Source: Ahrensia sp. (GTDB lineage: Bacteria > Pseudomonadota > Alphaproteobacteria > Rhizobiales > Rhizobiaceae). From it: a DNA stretch of 64,000 bases. Of this stretch, positions 63,604 to 64,000 are shown one piece after another. The first letter of the stretch is position 1, and every line of letters begins with the position of its first letter. The position numbers and the translations under genes were made by a program. Under the pieces are notes generated by a model. It was given only the letters and a program-made list of their open reading frames with translations, was not told where the DNA came from and did no database searches. The stretch lies in NCBI GenBank assembly GCA_002698425.1, contig NZXU01000015.1:10962-74961 (forward strand), read 5' to 3'.

Positions 63604-64000
63604 ATGTTGCAGATTACCGACCTAACTTACCGGATCGCCGGACGACTCCTCATCGACCAGGCCAGCGTCACCCTCCCCGCCCGTTCCAAGACCGGACTTG
63701 TGGGGCGCAACGGCGCGGGCAAGTCGACGCTGTTCAAGCTGATCACCGGCGATTTGTCCTCCGAATCCGGCTCGATCCAGATCCCGAAGAGCGCCCGGAT
63801 CGGCCAGGTCGCGCAGGAAGCGCCCGGCACCGAGGACAGCCTGATCGACGTTGTGCTTGCCGCCGATACGGAACGCACGCGCCTGCTTGAAGAAGCCGAA
63901 ACCGAGACAGATCCGGCGCGCATTGCCGATATCCATACGCGGCTTGCCGATATCGGCAGTCATACCGCGGAAGCGCGCGCGGGCGCGATCCTCTCCGGCC
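63604..64000 (+). CDS. ABC-F family ATPase, N-terminal part (cut by window end)
   Basis: The first 132 codons are present and the frame is still open at the right edge. It starts MLQITDLTYRIAGRLLIDQA, with Walker A GRNGAGKST at residues 36-44 and the Q-loop region IGQVAQEAPG. An acidic-helical segment (RTRLLEEAETETDPARIADIHTRLADIG) and the beginning of a signature region (GAILSG) follow. This arrangement, with no membrane domain, is that of ABC-F proteins (Uup/YheS/EttA type), which act on ribosomes. The subtype cannot be decided from this part. Confidence 0.88.
   Translation, partial: MLQITDLTYRIAGRLLIDQASVTLPARSKTGLVGRNGAGKSTLFKLITGDLSSESGSIQIPKSARIGQVAQEAPGTEDSLIDVVLAADTERTRLLEEAETETDPARIADIHTRLADIGSHTAEARAGAILSG

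Overview
The window is a high-GC chromosomal segment (GC appears well above 60%) from an alphaproteobacterium, most likely order Hyphomicrobiales (Rhizobiales); I cannot name the genus. Evidence: the aspS / rnd / ppx / ppk / hdaA / perM / CDP-alcohol transferase / purM-purN neighbourhood, an ArsR-methyltransferase fusion coupled to metF, a DUF2293 protein, an Omp25/RopB-like porin-sized barrel, and a ParC N-terminus of rhizobial type at the left edge. Genes are densely packed, with many 4-nt stop/start overlaps and several tail-to-tail overlaps. I see no insertion sequence, integrase, prophage, CRISPR array or rRNA; the single RNA gene found is tRNA-Ala(CGC).

Layout. 0-8.3 kb: start of parC (minus), a degenerate-GGDEF/EAL protein, galE, allantoicase, a two-gene type I secretion unit (HlyD-like adaptor and PrtD-like ABC exporter), a class I aminotransferase. 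8.3-13.2 kb: mscL, a large sodium-solute-symporter/histidine kinase/receiver hybrid and a convergent, abutting LuxR-type response regulator. 13.3-16.5 kb: an HSL-type esterase, an AmiD-like amidase coupled to a TerB-DnaJ (DjlA-like) protein, an acidic lipoprotein. 16.7-24.8 kb: ATP-dependent 5-oxoprolinase type enzyme, then a stretch rich in cell-wall enzymes (SLT-type lipoprotein, membrane serine hydrolase, GH25 lysozyme lipoprotein, MltB-like transglycosylase). 24.8-29.3 kb: small membrane protein, MFS transporter, type III PLP decarboxylase, amidase, and a 28-residue membrane miniprotein with its own promoter, ribosome binding site and terminator. 29.3-34.2 kb: metF with its ArsR-methyltransferase regulator, DUF2293, MOSC protein, an unrecognised periplasmic protein, pyroglutamyl peptidase. 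34.2-46.4 kb: aspS, rnd, a GT25 glycosyltransferase, the minus-strand run CDP-alcohol transferase-perM-hdaA-ppk-ppx, and purM-purN.

46.4-53.2 kb: a MarR regulator behind a perfect 18-bp palindrome, a four-helix membrane protein, an orphan molybdopterin oxidoreductase, rlmJ, a secreted cysteine-bearing protein, an RNase T2 lipoprotein, a 50-residue charged protein, a glutathione transferase and an Omp25-like barrel. 53.4-64 kb: CaCA antiporter, a pteridine-reductase-like SDR, uvrC-pgsA-moaD-moaE, tRNA-Ala, a GT10 fucosyltransferase-like protein, a hemolysin-III family membrane protein, a hotdog thioesterase, ndk, an AT-richer stretch with a DinB-family protein and a possible coupled zinc-ribbon ORF, a DUF4344 metallopeptidase-like protein and the start of an ABC-F ATPase.

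Functional links inferred from content: pcp (N-terminal pyroglutamate release) and the oxoprolinase could feed glutamate; ppk/ppx set polyphosphate level and hdaA tunes DnaA; the four cell-wall hydrolases and AmiD suggest local investment in peptidoglycan turnover; MoaD/MoaE make the cofactor needed by the molybdopterin enzyme. No clear new multi-gene defence or conflict system is visible. The best leads are small: the miniprotein unit at 29.03-29.26 kb, the MarR palindrome module at 46.4 kb, the ArsR-methyltransferase/metF operator, the zinc-ribbon ORF at 61.8 kb, and catalytic-residue oddities in the ABC exporter and the RNase T2.
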